In this document: piece after piece, positions 8,766 through 18,114 of the stretch
Layout: each line of letters starts with the position of its first letter
Numbering within the stretch: position 1 is the first letter of the stretch
NCBI RefSeq assembly: GCF_003403095.1
Contig: NZ_CP031555.1
Coordinates: 2,088,001-2,152,000, forward strand
Reading direction: 5' to 3'
Length of the DNA: 64,000 bases
Source of the DNA: Thalassospira indica
GTDB taxonomy: Bacteria; Pseudomonadota; Alphaproteobacteria; Rhodospirillales; Thalassospiraceae
Position numbers and translations under genes: made by a program
The notes under the pieces: generated by a model
Told to the model about the DNA's origin: nothing
Database searches by the model: none
Seen by the model: only the letters and a program-made list of their open reading frames with translations

Positions 8766-9215
8766 CTAGGGCATCTGCGACCTAAGGCCATCGATATGGG
8801 CGCGCAATCGCCTATCCAACTCGTGATCGGGTAGCAGATCATCTGCCATCTGATAAATTGTATCAGTCGCCGGTAAATCGGTGATGACGCTGCAATTGGC
8901 CTGACGCGCTATATCCGCCAGTTTTTCAATCCGGTTATCTGATGTGGGCTCGACGATTACCGCGTCCATGCCCAGCTCAATTGCGGCCAACGCGCCAGAA
9001 ACCCGTCCACGACAATCAAGGATCGCTGTGAAATCACATGCCGGGAATTCTTCACGCACCAGCTTGACCAGATCGGCAAACCACTGTGCCCCGTGCGTTT
9101 GTGCGGCATGTTCCGCCGACAGCAACCCAAAGGCGCGATCCCCCATCACCCGGCAGGCTGATCTGGCGCCGGTTATACCATGAATGCGAATGACAGGATC
9201 GGGCAGGGGACTCAT
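8766..9215 (-). CDS. Conserved-looking hypothetical protein
   Basis: I do not recognise this 149-residue protein. It is soluble, with no signal or TM segment, and has an alternating alpha/beta pattern (FTAILDCRGRVSGALAAIELGMDAVIVEP, then CSVITDL) that could be a small Rossmann-like or half-barrel fold. It starts 12 bases after the spermidine-synthase-like stop and is followed 63 bases later by thiE, so it is probably co-transcribed with both. Codon usage resembles its neighbours, which supports a real gene. Confidence 0.65.
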   Translation of the reverse strand: MSPLPDPVIRIHGITGARSACRVMGDRAFGLLSAEHAAQTHGAQWFADLVKLVREEFPACDFTAILDCRGRVSGALAAIELGMDAVIVEPTSDNRIEKLADIARQANCSVITDLPATDTIYQMADDLLPDHELDRRLRAHIDGLRSQMP

Positions 9216-9226
9216 TTGCGTTGTTC

Positions 9227-9949
9227 TTATGCTTTGGTGCGCGCGACATAGACCGTGTTGATATCTTCACGGTCAATCAGCGGGTGTTTGAATTTAATGA
9301 CATCAGCCCGGATCGTCTCGAACGCGGACCCGAGGTTTTCTTCAAACCACGGTTCGGGCATCTCGGTCGACCACAGGGCAAAAATCCCGCCCGGCACAAG
9401 ATGGGCCGCGAGCTTTGCCAGACCATCCTTGGTGTAAAGGCGCTTGTGGTCTTCATGCAGGACATTGCCCGGCGAATGATCAACATCCAAAAGGATGGCG
9501 TCATGCCGTTTCTCGGGCGCATCCGGGTTCATCCCCGGTGTCTCGGAAAGCGACACGCCAAAGAAATCGCCATGCACCAGCGCACAGCGCGCATCATTTG
9601 AAAGCTGTTCGCCCAGCGGCAGCAACCCTTGTTGATGCCATTCGATGACCTCGGGCAGGGTATCAAGCACGGTCAGCTTGCTAGTCTTGGGATTATCGAG
9701 CGCAGCCTTTGCGGTATAACCAAGGCCAAGCCCGCCGACCACGACATCAAGGTTGGCGCGATCAAGCTCCGCCAGACCAAGGTCGGCCAGCGCGATCTCG
9801 GCATCGGTAAACAGGCTCGACATCAGATATTCTTCATCAAGCTTGATCTCGTAGACATCGATATCAAGGCTCAGCTCACGTCGGCGACGCAGACTCAGCA
9901 CCCCCATCGGTGTCGGGCGGTAATCAAGTTCCTTGAATAAATGGCTCAC
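9227..9949 (-). CDS. Spermidine synthase-like (SpeE-fold) protein
   Basis: A 240-residue Rossmann protein resembling polyamine aminopropyltransferases and related methyltransferases: the nucleotide-binding block VVGGLGLGYTAKAAL, the acidic strand-2 end KLTVLDTLPEVIEW, then LVHGDFF and AILLDVDHSPG. The substrate-defining residues of genuine spermidine synthases are not obvious, so aminopropyl transfer is unproven. The start is GTG at 9949 with AGGAG six bases upstream; extension to an upstream start would run through the gap terminator, which argues against it. It begins a likely operon with the unknown gene and thiE. Confidence 0.78.
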   Translation of the reverse strand: MSHLFKELDYRPTPMGVLSLRRRRELSLDIDVYEIKLDEEYLMSSLFTDAEIALADLGLAELDRANLDVVVGGLGLGYTAKAALDNPKTSKLTVLDTLPEVIEWHQQGLLPLGEQLSNDARCALVHGDFFGVSLSETPGMNPDAPEKRHDAILLDVDHSPGNVLHEDHKRLYTKDGLAKLAAHLVPGGIFALWSTEMPEPWFEENLGSAFETIRADVIKFKHPLIDREDINTVYVARTKA

Positions 9950-10010
9950 GGCCTTCTCCTGTCTGCTGGATGGCTTGTGCCAAGAGTGACCGATCATCGG
10001 ACAAAAGAAA

Positions 10011-10037
10011 AGTGCCCGAAGCAGAACTTCGGGCACT
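10011..10037 (-). terminator. Rho-independent terminator of gap
   Basis: Perfect 11-bp stem AGTGCCCGAAG / CTTCGGGCACT with a five-base loop, followed on the minus strand by TTTTC and lying 26 bases past the gap stop codon. Confidence 0.85.
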
Positions 10038-10062
10038 TCGTAAATCTGAACCTAAGCGACGC

Positions 10063-11070
10063 TTAGAGGAACTTCGCCATGGCGACAGCGGTGTCGCTCA
10101 TACGGTTGGAGAAGCCCCACTCGTTGTCATACCAGGACAGGATACGAACGAAGTTGCCGTCCATGACCTGGGTCTGGGTCGCATCAAAGGTCGAGCTGTT
10201 CGGGTTGTGGTTGAAGTCAACCGAAACCAGCGGTGCTTCGCAAACGCCAAGAACGCCTTTGAGCGGGCCGTTTGCTGCTTCTTTGATCGCCGCGTTGACT
10301 TCGTCAACCGTGGTGTCACGACCAGCAACGAAGGTCAGGTCAACCATGGAGACGTTCGGGGTCGGAACGCGGATCGCGGTACCGTCGAGCTTGCCTTTAA
10401 GTTCCGGAAGAACAAGGCCAACAGCCTTTGCAGCACCGGTCGAGGTCGGGATCATCGAAAGCGATGCCGCACGTGCACGACGCAGGTCTTTATGCAGGCT
10501 GTCCACGGTGTTCTGGTCGCCGGTGAAGGCGTGAACAGTGGTCATGAAGCCCTTGGTGATGCCAACGGTTTTGTTCAGAACATCTGCAACCGGTGCAAGG
10601 CAGTTGGTGGTGCAGGATGCGTTTGAAACAATCACGTCATCAGCGGTCAGGGTGTCGGAGTTAACACCGTAAACAACGGTCTTGATGTCGCCCTTTGCCG
10701 GGGCGGAAATCAGGACGCGCTTGGCACCTGCGGTCAGGTGTTTGCCAGCACCAGCTTCGTCAAGGAAGATACCGGTGCACTCAAACGCGATGTCAACTTT
10801 GAGGTCGGCCCACGGCAGGTTCGCCGGGTCACGTTCGGAGCAAACCTTGATCGTCTTGCCGTCGATGACGAGGTTTTCGCCTTCGGCTTTGACGTCATTG
10901 GCCAGAACGCCATGAACGGAATCATATTTCAGAAGATGTGCGTTGGTGTTGACGTCACCCAGGTCGTTGATGGCAACAACTTCAACGTCGGTGCGGCCGC
11001 TTTCAACGATAGAACGCAGAACCAGACGGCCGATACGGCCAAAACCATTAATCGCTACGCGAATAGCCAT
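10063..11070 (-). CDS. gap: Glyceraldehyde-3-phosphate dehydrogenase, type I
   Basis: NAD-dependent glycolytic/gluconeogenic enzyme converting glyceraldehyde-3-phosphate and phosphate to 1,3-bisphosphoglycerate. The 335-residue protein has the N-terminal NAD-binding GFGRIGR motif, the catalytic block ASCTTNCLAP (Cys 153) and the C-terminal SWYDNEWGFSNRM signature. GGAGGG just upstream marks the start. It follows tkt on the same strand, but a strong terminator separates them; the pairing is a common carbon-metabolism arrangement in alphaproteobacteria. Confidence 0.97.
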   Translation of the reverse strand: MAIRVAINGFGRIGRLVLRSIVESGRTDVEVVAINDLGDVNTNAHLLKYDSVHGVLANDVKAEGENLVIDGKTIKVCSERDPANLPWADLKVDIAFECTGIFLDEAGAGKHLTAGAKRVLISAPAKGDIKTVVYGVNSDTLTADDVIVSNASCTTNCLAPVADVLNKTVGITKGFMTTVHAFTGDQNTVDSLHKDLRRARAASLSMIPTSTGAAKAVGLVLPELKGKLDGTAIRVPTPNVSMVDLTFVAGRDTTVDEVNAAIKEAANGPLKGVLGVCEAPLVSVDFNHNPNSSTFDATQTQVMDGNFVRILSWYDNEWGFSNRMSDTAVAMAKFL

Positions 11071-11140
11071 TCATCCCTCCAAAATTATAATGATTGGTAC
11101 CTGGGGAGTATCAATCACGGCTTAGGGTAAAGAACCCATA

Positions 11141-11176
11141 GAAAAAAGGCCGGATCGGCATGTTACCGATCCGGCC
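11141..11176 (-). terminator. Rho-independent terminator of tkt
   Basis: Perfect 11-bp stem GGCCGGATCGG / CCGATCCGGCC with a seven-base loop; the minus strand continues with TTTTTTC. It lies eight bases past the tkt stop codon. Confidence 0.9.
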
Positions 11177-11183
11177 CTGTAAA

Positions 11184-13166
11184 TTAAACCAGTTCCTTGG
11201 CCGCTTTGACCAGCGCGTCGGCGGTGATGCCGAAATGCTCGTAAAGGACCGGTGCCGGTGCCGAGGCACCAAAGCCGTGCATGCCGATAACCTTGCCGTT
11301 ATCGCCAACATATTTTTCCCAGCCAAACACCGAAAGCGCTTCGATGGCAACGCGCGGTGCGCTGCCCAGAACGTCCTTGCGGTATTCCGGCGACTGGGCG
11401 TCAAACAGTTCCCAGCTCGGCAGTGAAACAACAGCGGCCTTGATGCCGTCTGCTTTGAGTTTCGCCTGCGCGTCCATCGCGATCTCGACTTCCGAACCGG
11501 TCGCGATCAGGGTGACCTGACGGTCGCCATCGCAATCGGAAATCACATAACCGCCGCGTGCGACAAGGTTGTCTTCACGGTATTCGGTGCGCAGAACCGG
11601 CAGGTTCTGACGGGTCAGTGCCAGAATGGTCGGGCCGGTTTCGTTGGTGATCGACATTGCCCATGCTTCGGCGGTTTCAACCGCATCGGCCGGGCGGATC
11701 ACGGTGACGTTCGGCATGGCGCGAAGCGACGCAACATGTTCGACCGGCTGGTGGGTCGGGCCATCTTCGCCAAGACCGATGGAATCATGGGTCATGACGT
11801 AAACAACGCGCTGGTTCATCAGCGCCGAAAGACGGATCGCCGGGCGGCAATAGTCGGTGAACACCAGGAAGGTACCGCCATAAGGCAGAACGCCACCATG
11901 CAGTGCCAGACCGTTCATGGCGGCTGCCATGCCGTGCTCACGGATGCCGTAATAGATATAACCACCTTCATAACCGCCATCGGCGGTGATCGGTGCCTGA
12001 ACACTGGTCTTGGTGTTGTTCGACCCGGTCAGGTCGGCAGAGCCGCCGATCATTTCCGGGATCGCCTTGGTCAGCACTTCGAGAACATTCTCGGACGCCT
12101 TACGGGTTGCGACCTTCGGCTTGTCTTCGGTGATCTGTTTTTTGTAGTCGTTGAAGGCTTCGATCCAGTTTTCCGGAAGCTTGCCTTCGATGCGGCGCTC
12201 GAACTCGTCTTTCAGGGCTGCTTCCAGACCTTCGAAACGCGAACCCCAGGCATTGAAGTCCTCGGCACCGCGTGCGCCCGCAGAAAGCCATGCGTCACGG
12301 ACATCTGCCGGGATTTCAAACGGCTCGGAATCCCAGCCGAGTTTCTTGCGTGCACCAGCAAGTTCTTCGGCACCAAGCGGGGAGCCATGCGTTGCCGAGG
12401 TGCCACCCTTGGTCGGTGCGCCAAAACCGATTTCGGTTTTGCAGGCAATCATCGACGGCGTGTTGGTGGTTTTGGCTTTGGCAATCGCGGCTTCGATCGC
12501 GGCCGGATCGTGGCCGTCGATCTGCTGAACGTCCCAGCCAGCAGCTTCAAAGCGCTTCTTGTGGTCTTCCGATGTCGAAAGCGAGGTCGGGCCATCAATC
12601 GAAATGCCGTTGTCATCGAACAGAACGATGAGTTTCGACAGTTTCATGTGACCGGCCATCGAAATGGCTTCCTGGGAAATACCTTCCATCAGGCAACCGT
12701 CGCCGGCAATCACATAGGTGTAGTGGTCAACAACGCTGTCACCGAAACGGGCATTCATGATGCGCTCGCCAAGGGCGAAACCGACCGAGGTCGCAATACC
12801 CTGACCCAGCGGGCCGGTGGTGGTTTCAATGCCTTCGCCGTGGCCGTATTCCGGGTGGCCCGCGGTGCGGTAGCCCATCTGACGGAAATTCTTGATCTGA
12901 TCAAGATCGAAGTCTTCGTACCCGGTCAGGTGCAGAAGCGAATAAAGAAGCATCGAACCGTGACCTGCGGACAGGATGAAACGGTCGCGGTCCGGCCAGT
13001 TCGGGTGCTTCGGATCGAATTTCAAGAATTTGGTATAAAGAACAGTCGCAACGTCTGCCATGCCCATCGGCATGCCCGGGTGACCGGATTTGGCCTTCTC
13101 AACAGCGTCTGCCGAGAGGAAGCGGATGGCATTGGCCATGCGGTTGTGTTCTACTTGCGTCGTCAT
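11184..13166 (-). CDS. tkt: Transketolase
   Basis: Thiamine-diphosphate enzyme moving two-carbon ketol units in the pentose phosphate or Calvin-type pathways. It has 660 residues, the normal length. Visible landmarks are the N-terminal KSGHPGMPMGMAD block, the ThDP/Mg motif GDGCLMEGISQEA followed by the conserved Asn in LFDDNGISIDG, GIREHGMAAAMNG and the C-terminal HGFGASAPAPVLYEHFG. The start at 13166 (MTTQVEHNRMANAIR) was chosen as it matches family N-termini and has AGGA upstream; a 34-residue extension looks non-coding. It is transcribed toward gap and ends at its own terminator. Confidence 0.96.
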   Translation of the reverse strand: MTTQVEHNRMANAIRFLSADAVEKAKSGHPGMPMGMADVATVLYTKFLKFDPKHPNWPDRDRFILSAGHGSMLLYSLLHLTGYEDFDLDQIKNFRQMGYRTAGHPEYGHGEGIETTTGPLGQGIATSVGFALGERIMNARFGDSVVDHYTYVIAGDGCLMEGISQEAISMAGHMKLSKLIVLFDDNGISIDGPTSLSTSEDHKKRFEAAGWDVQQIDGHDPAAIEAAIAKAKTTNTPSMIACKTEIGFGAPTKGGTSATHGSPLGAEELAGARKKLGWDSEPFEIPADVRDAWLSAGARGAEDFNAWGSRFEGLEAALKDEFERRIEGKLPENWIEAFNDYKKQITEDKPKVATRKASENVLEVLTKAIPEMIGGSADLTGSNNTKTSVQAPITADGGYEGGYIYYGIREHGMAAAMNGLALHGGVLPYGGTFLVFTDYCRPAIRLSALMNQRVVYVMTHDSIGLGEDGPTHQPVEHVASLRAMPNVTVIRPADAVETAEAWAMSITNETGPTILALTRQNLPVLRTEYREDNLVARGGYVISDCDGDRQVTLIATGSEVEIAMDAQAKLKADGIKAAVVSLPSWELFDAQSPEYRKDVLGSAPRVAIEALSVFGWEKYVGDNGKVIGMHGFGASAPAPVLYEHFGITADALVKAAKELV

Positions 13167-13576
13167 GTGATGCGGTTCCTGGGGGTTTCGCGGTCGGGCG
13201 ATGAAAACACTTTTCCATTTATTAACGGAATTCGCGCGGAAGATGCCCTTACAGGGGGCATACGTCAACCGCTTCTATCGAAAATCTGCCATGTTATCTT
13301 GATTCAGATTAACCACGCCGTCCTTCGCCATCGCAGATTGGCCGTACTGTTGACCAGTTTAGCGCGCCAGTTCTATGTTTTGAACAGGGGCAGGGGATCG
13401 GGCATCGTTGACGCGGTTTGACTTCGCCGGGGCAAAACGGTTGTTGATCGGAATCTGTGATGTCAAATCAGCCATGATCATGACATCTTCGACAGGTCAG
13501 ATCGGTTTTCGATGAGTCGCCGCAGACAATCAATGTCTGCGTTCTTTGGGTAAACAGCAAACATTCGGGTAGGGTT
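13167..13576. promoter_or_regulatory. Divergent intergenic region, tkt / cell-division genes
   Basis: About 410 bases with no convincing gene on either strand. It must hold the tkt promoter (minus) and the promoter of the coiled-coil gene-zapA unit (plus). No tRNA, riboswitch or terminator structure was recognised. Confidence 0.3.
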
Positions 13577-13843
13577 ATGTCGCGGTTGCAACAGGCAAGT
13601 GATCGGCTGAAAGCAGCATTGGAACGTCTGGAAACGGCTGCGGAGTCGGCAATCGAAGCCAAAAGCCAGGCTACAGACGCTGACACGGCAGAGGTCGAAA
13701 CCCTGCGCGGGCAACTTTCGGCACTGCGCGAAGATTATGATCGGCTTTGCCGCACCACCGAAACGGTTTCAAACCGCCTTGATGGCGCTGTTGATCAGCT
13801 CAAACTCGTCCTTGATGAAGAACCCGCAAAGAAACAGGCATAA
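13577..13843 (+). CDS. Small coiled-coil protein upstream of zapA (DUF4164-like)
   Basis: An 88-residue, highly charged helical protein: heptad-like from the first residues (LQQASDRLKAALERLETAAESA) to about residue 80, with no membrane segment. Alphaproteobacteria often carry such a DUF4164-type gene directly before zapA. A ribosome-binding site AGGG lies just upstream of 13577. It ends three bases before zapA, so the two are almost certainly translated from one message. A structural role with ZapA at the division site is plausible but is inference from position. Confidence 0.8.
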   Translation: MSRLQQASDRLKAALERLETAAESAIEAKSQATDADTAEVETLRGQLSALREDYDRLCRTTETVSNRLDGAVDQLKLVLDEEPAKKQA

Positions 13844-13846
13844 TTC

Positions 13847-14188
13847 ATGGCACAGGTTTCCATTCGTATTAACGGTCGCAGCTACGACATCGCATGTGAC
13901 GACGGCCAGGAAGAACGCATTCACGCGCTTGCCAGCTATGTCGACGAGCGGGTCAAGGAAATCTCCGATGCGGTGGGCCAGATCGGTGAACAGCGTCTGC
14001 TGGTCATGACAAGTCTTCTGATTGCCGACGAGCTGAGCATGGCACAGGAAAAACTCAATACCGGCCAAAGCTCAGCGGTTGCAGAGGTCGGCAGCCTGTC
14101 CGCCGCCGAAGGTGACGCACTGGCAGAAAATATCGAAAGCATGGCCGAAAGGGTCGAGGTGCTTGCCGATCGTCTTGGCAAAGGCTGA
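13847..14188 (+). CDS. zapA: Cell division protein ZapA
   Basis: FtsZ-associated protein that cross-links FtsZ filaments at the Z-ring. The 113-residue protein has the ZapA N-terminal globular domain (VSIRINGRSYDIACDDGQEERIHALASYVDERVKEI) followed by a helix that would form the tetrameric coiled coil. The acidic tail (VGSLSAAEGDALAENIE) is longer than in E. coli ZapA. It follows the small coiled-coil gene with a three-base gap and precedes the probable 6S RNA, the classical proteobacterial zapA-ssrS arrangement. Confidence 0.93.
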   Translation: MAQVSIRINGRSYDIACDDGQEERIHALASYVDERVKEISDAVGQIGEQRLLVMTSLLIADELSMAQEKLNTGQSSAVAEVGSLSAAEGDALAENIESMAERVEVLADRLGKG

Positions 14189-14289
14189 TCAGGCGACTGT
14201 TTTCTGCTGCATGGCTGGTCTGATCACGGGCTGAATTCATGCAATCTACTTGAAATTCAGCTGGTCGAGGACTAAGTTCCGGTCGCTGA

Positions 14290-14500
14290 CAGTTTGCGAT
14301 GCGTCGTTCGCGGCGATCAAGAACCCAGCACAAGGGAGCTGCCCTGTTCGTCAGGTTCGCTAATTCCCGGGGCCGATGCTCATTTCTCTAGGGAGCTGTC
14401 CCTGTCGAGGCCGTGGTCTCGTTATACGGCGCCCACCTGCACTCGCAGGTCACGAGGAATTACCAAATGGCCAACGGCAGTGGTGGCTCCCGCTTATTCT
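14290..14500 (+). ncRNA. ssrS: Probable 6S RNA
   Basis: The 417 bases between zapA and the YmdB-type gene contain no good gene but strongly structured sequence at the position where 6S RNA is normally encoded. There are two related GGGAGCTG(C/T)CCTG segments, around 14335 and 14391. A perfect hairpin ACCTGC-ACTC-GCAGGT (14435-14450) is enclosed by CTCGT (14418-14422) and ACGAG (14452-14456). 6S RNA binds sigma70-RNA polymerase as an open-promoter mimic. Ends are approximate, and the call rests on synteny plus structure; a covariance-model search would settle it. Confidence 0.6.
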
Positions 14501-14605
14501 GCTAAAAATCCCTTTTCCATTTCGTGATGCCGGTCATGCGTCCCGGGGCAGGGTGCATTAAACGAAACATGTCTGCCTGCTGGCTGACGCAATACAGGAA
14601 GCACA

Positions 14606-15421
14606 ATGCGTTTACTTCATCTTGGCGACGTTCTGGGGCAGTCCGGTCGCAAGGCAGCGCTTGAAGCGCTCCCGATGCTACGTGATCGGTTGTCGGTTGA
14701 TATCGCGGTGGTGAATGTCGAAAACGCAGCGCACGGCTTTGGCGTCACGGCAAAAATCTGCAAGGAATTCTATGACGCCGGTGCCGATGTCCTGACCACG
14801 GGCAATCATGTCTGGGATCAGCGCGAAATCATGGCCTATATCGACGAAGATGAAAAACTGCTGCGTCCCTGGAACTTCCCCGATGGAACGCCGGGCAACG
14901 GCGATTATGTCTTCAAGACCAAGTCGGGCAAGAAGGTCTGCGTGATTAACATGATGGGCCGTCTGTTCATGGATCCGTTGTCCTGCCCGTTCCAAGGCGC
15001 GGACAAGCTGTTTAACAAGCATAAGCTTGGCAAGAATGTCGATGCCGTTATTGTCGATTTCCACGCCGAAACCACGTCGGAAAAAATGGCGTTTGGCCAT
15101 CATTGCGATGGGCGTGCGTCGCTTGTACTGGGAACCCACACTCACGTGCCGACGGCCGATGCCCAGATCCTGCCAAATGGCACCGGCTATCAGACCGACG
15201 TTGGCATGTGCGGCGATTTTGATTCCGTCATTGGCATGAAAAAAGAAAACTCGGTTCGCAAATTCATCACCAAGATGCCGGCCGGCCGGTTCGAACCGGC
15301 AGAAGGTCCGGCAACGGTGTGTGGCGTCTATGTTGAAACCGATGACAAGACCGGGCTGGCAAAGCGGATTGAAGCGGTGCGTATCGGTGGCCGCCTGAAA
15401 GGCAGCTGGCCCAGCGCCTGA
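14606..15421 (+). CDS. YmdB-type metallophosphoesterase (TIGR00282 family)
   Basis: Cytoplasmic dinuclear metal phosphodiesterase; the Bacillus homologue YmdB hydrolyses 2',3'- and 3',5'-cyclic nucleotides. The 271 residues carry the metal-binding set in order: LHLGDVLGQSGR (Asp), VVNVENAAHGFG (Glu/Asn), TTGNHVWDQREIM (Asn-His), VDFHAETTSEK (His) and LGTHTHVPTADAQIL (His-x-His). The start ATG at 14606 has AGGA just upstream. In many alphaproteobacteria a 5-formyl-THF cyclo-ligase gene lies between 6S RNA and this gene; there is no room for it here. Confidence 0.9.
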   Translation: MRLLHLGDVLGQSGRKAALEALPMLRDRLSVDIAVVNVENAAHGFGVTAKICKEFYDAGADVLTTGNHVWDQREIMAYIDEDEKLLRPWNFPDGTPGNGDYVFKTKSGKKVCVINMMGRLFMDPLSCPFQGADKLFNKHKLGKNVDAVIVDFHAETTSEKMAFGHHCDGRASLVLGTHTHVPTADAQILPNGTGYQTDVGMCGDFDSVIGMKKENSVRKFITKMPAGRFEPAEGPATVCGVYVETDDKTGLAKRIEAVRIGGRLKGSWPSA

Positions 15422-15452
15422 CGCCCAGGGCAACAGTCAAACGATCAAAGAA

Positions 15453-15478
15453 AAAGGCCCGCCAGATGACGGGCCTTT
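15453..15478. terminator. Bidirectional rho-independent terminator
   Basis: Perfect 9-bp stem AAAGGCCCG / CGGGCCTTT between the convergent YmdB-type gene and chemoreceptor. On the minus strand it is followed by a clear T-run, so it best serves the chemoreceptor; on the plus strand the T-run is short. Confidence 0.8.
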
Positions 15479-15502
15479 GTCGTTTCAGATGTTGGTTGCA
15501 AA

Positions 15503-17740
15503 TTACGCCGCGCGGTCACGTGCCTGCTGACGCAGATCATCAAGGATGACAGTAATGCGCGTGCGCAGTTCACTGACTTTCTCGGATGCTGAACGCGACG
15601 TGTTCAGTACTTCGCCAGACAACCGGCCGGTGCGACCGGTTTCGTTGGCAACCTCGGCAATCGATGCGGAAACTGCACGGGTACGGTCCGCCGCCCCACG
15701 CACGTTGCGCGTGATTTCGTCCGTTGCGGCCCCTTGCTGCTCGACTGCGGCCGAAATCGTCGTGGCAATTTCATTGAGGCTATCAATGATCGAGCCGATT
15801 TCACCAATGGCGGTGACAGACTCACCGGTCGCTTTCTGAATGCCGGAAATCTGACCCGAGATTTCCTCGGTCGCTTTTTCGGTCTGGTTGGCGAGGTTCT
15901 TGACCTCTGCCGCCACCACCGCAAAGCCCTTGCCCGCATCCCCGGCACGCGCGGCCTCGATGGTGGCGTTCAGGGCCAGGAGGTTGGTCTGCTCGGCAAT
16001 GTCGGTGATCAGCGCGATCACCTCGCCAATGCGGCTTGCCGACTGCGACAGGCTGTTGACCAGTTCGTTGGTGTGTTGCGCGCGTTGCGCGGCTTCGTTC
16101 GAAATACGCGTCGTTTCCGCCATCTGACGGTTAATCTCCGCGTTCGAACTTGAAAGCTGCTCGGTCGCCGAGGCAACGGTTTCGACATTGCCGGTGGCTT
16201 CATCGGCCGATTTCGAAACCTCGTCACTCTGACCTGACACCAGTTCGGCACTGTCGGTCATCTGACCTGATACGCCCTGAAGCTGTTCGGCAAGGGTGGC
16301 AATTTCAGTTACCGCACTTTCGACCTCACCCTGAAGGGTATCGGCAAGTGACAGCAATTCATCGCGCAGTGCCTCGTTGCGTTCACGGTTCAGGCGCTCT
16401 TCCTCGGCCTGCATGTCGCGGACCTTGATTGCGTTTGCCTTGAACACATCAACTGCCCGGCCCATGGCAGAAATCTCGTCACTGCCACCTGATGGAACGG
16501 CCGCGTCAAGATCGCCATCGGCCAGCGAAATCATCGATTTCTGAAGACCGGCAAGACGACGCAACAGGTTGCCACGCACATAAACCAGATAGATCAGAAG
16601 CGGGATAATGATCGCCGCGGCACCAACGCCGTACATCACCAGCGAGCTTTGCTGGGTCAGGGTGCTTGCGGTATCAGCTGATTTGTCGACGCCGGATTGA
16701 AGATCGGCGACAAGCGCGTTCACACCATCTTCCATCGCGGCGGCAAATTCGGCGCTGTCTTCAACGATGTCGATCTGGTCGTCAGCCAGCTTAAGTTCTT
16801 CGCTGCGCAGGGATGAAATGCTTTTGCGGCCCATCGACAGCTTTTTGATATCGCCAAGCAGGCCTTCATAGAATTTCTTGAGCTTCTCGTTCTCAAGTTC
16901 GCCAATGGTATTGGCAACGACACCAACCGCCCCACGAACCTGAACGCCCATGATGCGAAGCTGCATGCGATCGTCTGATGACGCGGCGGACAGAACGGTG
17001 TTGCTGATTTCAGCACCACTATTCGCAAGCTGCAGAATAGGGGCTTGGGCTGCCATCAATTCATCAAGTTTGAACAGAAGTCCCTTGGTTGAGGCTTCCT
17101 GTTCCTCGGTCAAGAAAGCGCCGGCCTGACGCAGGTCATGAACCTGGCTGGTAACTTCGGTGACTTTGGTTTGGGATGCCGACAGGATCGGCTGGATCAT
17201 CGAGTTGTATTTGCCGGTCAGTTGCTGGAACTTGGCAAGGGAATCCGAAAGTTGGCCTGCGACCTCGAAACGTTCAATCGTCGTGTCATGAAGTTCCTGA
17301 AGCGACTCAGCAAGGCTTTGGCCATTGGTTTCGATCACCGACAGCGTTTCTTCCGGAAGTCCGGACTGGCTCAGCACCGCAAGATTTTCCTGCAAGTTTG
17401 CAAGCATCACATCAAGGTCAGCCTTGACCGCCTGTTCTTCTTCAACGGTGGATGCCGCGATAATGCGTGGTGCGGAGGCCACAATTTTCGCACTGGTTGT
17501 TGCAAGCTGCTGGGCAGCAAACATTGGCGGAAGTTGCTCGTAGGCAATCGTGTCAAGCTGGTTGCCGAATTTGGTAAAAGAGAAGACCGATACAGCCGCA
17601 GCCAAGATTGCAATCAGACCGACAAGAAAGAAGGCACCAGCCAGCTTTTCACGTACGCCAAGCCCTGCTTTGTTCGTCTTTGTTGTGTTCTTCTTTTTTG
17701 ACGATGACGGCTTTGCGCCGCGCTTGAAACTTAAACCCAT
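15503..17740 (-). CDS. Methyl-accepting chemotaxis protein (first of a tandem pair)
   Basis: Transmembrane chemoreceptor of 745 residues. A Lys-rich cytoplasmic start (about 1-30) leads to TM1 ([20 protein letters not shown], about 28-50). A roughly 290-residue all-helical periplasmic domain resembles helical bimodular (HBM-type) sensors. TM2 lies near 345-370, then HAMP and a long signalling coiled coil with the conserved hairpin tip ([20 protein letters not shown]). The start at 17740 ([11 protein letters not shown]) gives a normal N-terminus; longer alternatives add sequence with no membrane topology. No C-terminal CheR-tether pentapeptide is seen. Ligand unknown; the signalling half is nearly the same as in the neighbouring receptor. 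Confidence 0.93.
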   Translation of the reverse strand: MGLSFKRGAKPSSSKKKNTTKTNKAGLGVREKLAGAFFLVGLIAILAAAVSVFSFTKFGNQLDTIAYEQLPPMFAAQQLATTSAKIVASAPRIIAASTVEEEQAVKADLDVMLANLQENLAVLSQSGLPEETLSVIETNGQSLAESLQELHDTTIERFEVAGQLSDSLAKFQQLTGKYNSMIQPILSASQTKVTEVTSQVHDLRQAGAFLTEEQEASTKGLLFKLDELMAAQAPILQLANSGAEISNTVLSAASSDDRMQLRIMGVQVRGAVGVVANTIGELENEKLKKFYEGLLGDIKKLSMGRKSISSLRSEELKLADDQIDIVEDSAEFAAAMEDGVNALVADLQSGVDKSADTASTLTQQSSLVMYGVGAAAIIIPLLIYLVYVRGNLLRRLAGLQKSMISLADGDLDAAVPSGGSDEISAMGRAVDVFKANAIKVRDMQAEEERLNRERNEALRDELLSLADTLQGEVESAVTEIATLAEQLQGVSGQMTDSAELVSGQSDEVSKSADEATGNVETVASATEQLSSSNAEINRQMAETTRISNEAAQRAQHTNELVNSLSQSASRIGEVIALITDIAEQTNLLALNATIEAARAGDAGKGFAVVAAEVKNLANQTEKATEEISGQISGIQKATGESVTAIGEIGSIIDSLNEIATTISAAVEQQGAATDEITRNVRGAADRTRAVSASIAEVANETGRTGRLSGEVLNTSRSASEKVSELRTRITVILDDLRQQARDRAA

Positions 17741-18066
17741 AATTAAACCTACCCCGTAGACCAAAGAGACATGCGTCGCCACATCTGGTGCCGACGCATG
17801 CATGTACGTCGTCTGAACGTCTGTTCCCTGCCAAGCCACATTGGGGAATACCCGATATCCGACCCTGAAAGGATCTCGGGAAAAAAATTGGGGCTCGAAC
17901 TATTATTATTGTTGTCCAATGTAGCACAGTAATCTCAGGGAGATCATGAATTTTCGGCCAATTCTGCGAGGCCGTATAGATTTCATGCGCAGGCCAGCAA
18001 GTAGTTTTGCGACGCCTGTGCTTTTTCAGCCCGCAAGGCGATGTTTTTCAGTGTTGCCGTCAAACA
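17741..18066. promoter_or_regulatory. Intergenic region between the two chemoreceptors
   Basis: About 325 bases without a supported gene. The AT-rich part around 17880-17930 probably contains the promoter for the downstream receptor gene, which is therefore likely transcribed independently of its paralogue. Confidence 0.3.
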
Positions 18067-18093
18067 AAAAGGCCCGCCAATGGCGGGCCTTTT
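18067..18093 (-). terminator. Rho-independent terminator of the second chemoreceptor gene
   Basis: Perfect 12-bp stem AAAAGGCCCGCC / GGCGGGCCTTTT with a three-base loop, followed by TTTGTTTG on the minus strand. Its core sequence is close to the terminator of the paralogous receptor at 15453. Confidence 0.88.
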
Positions 18094-18114
18094 GTCATCA
18101 AGTTTTGCCTGTGA

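Noticed and set aside
11736..13421. 561-codon plus-strand open frame opposite tkt
   Set aside because: Shadow of transketolase, which is complete with all motifs on the minus strand.
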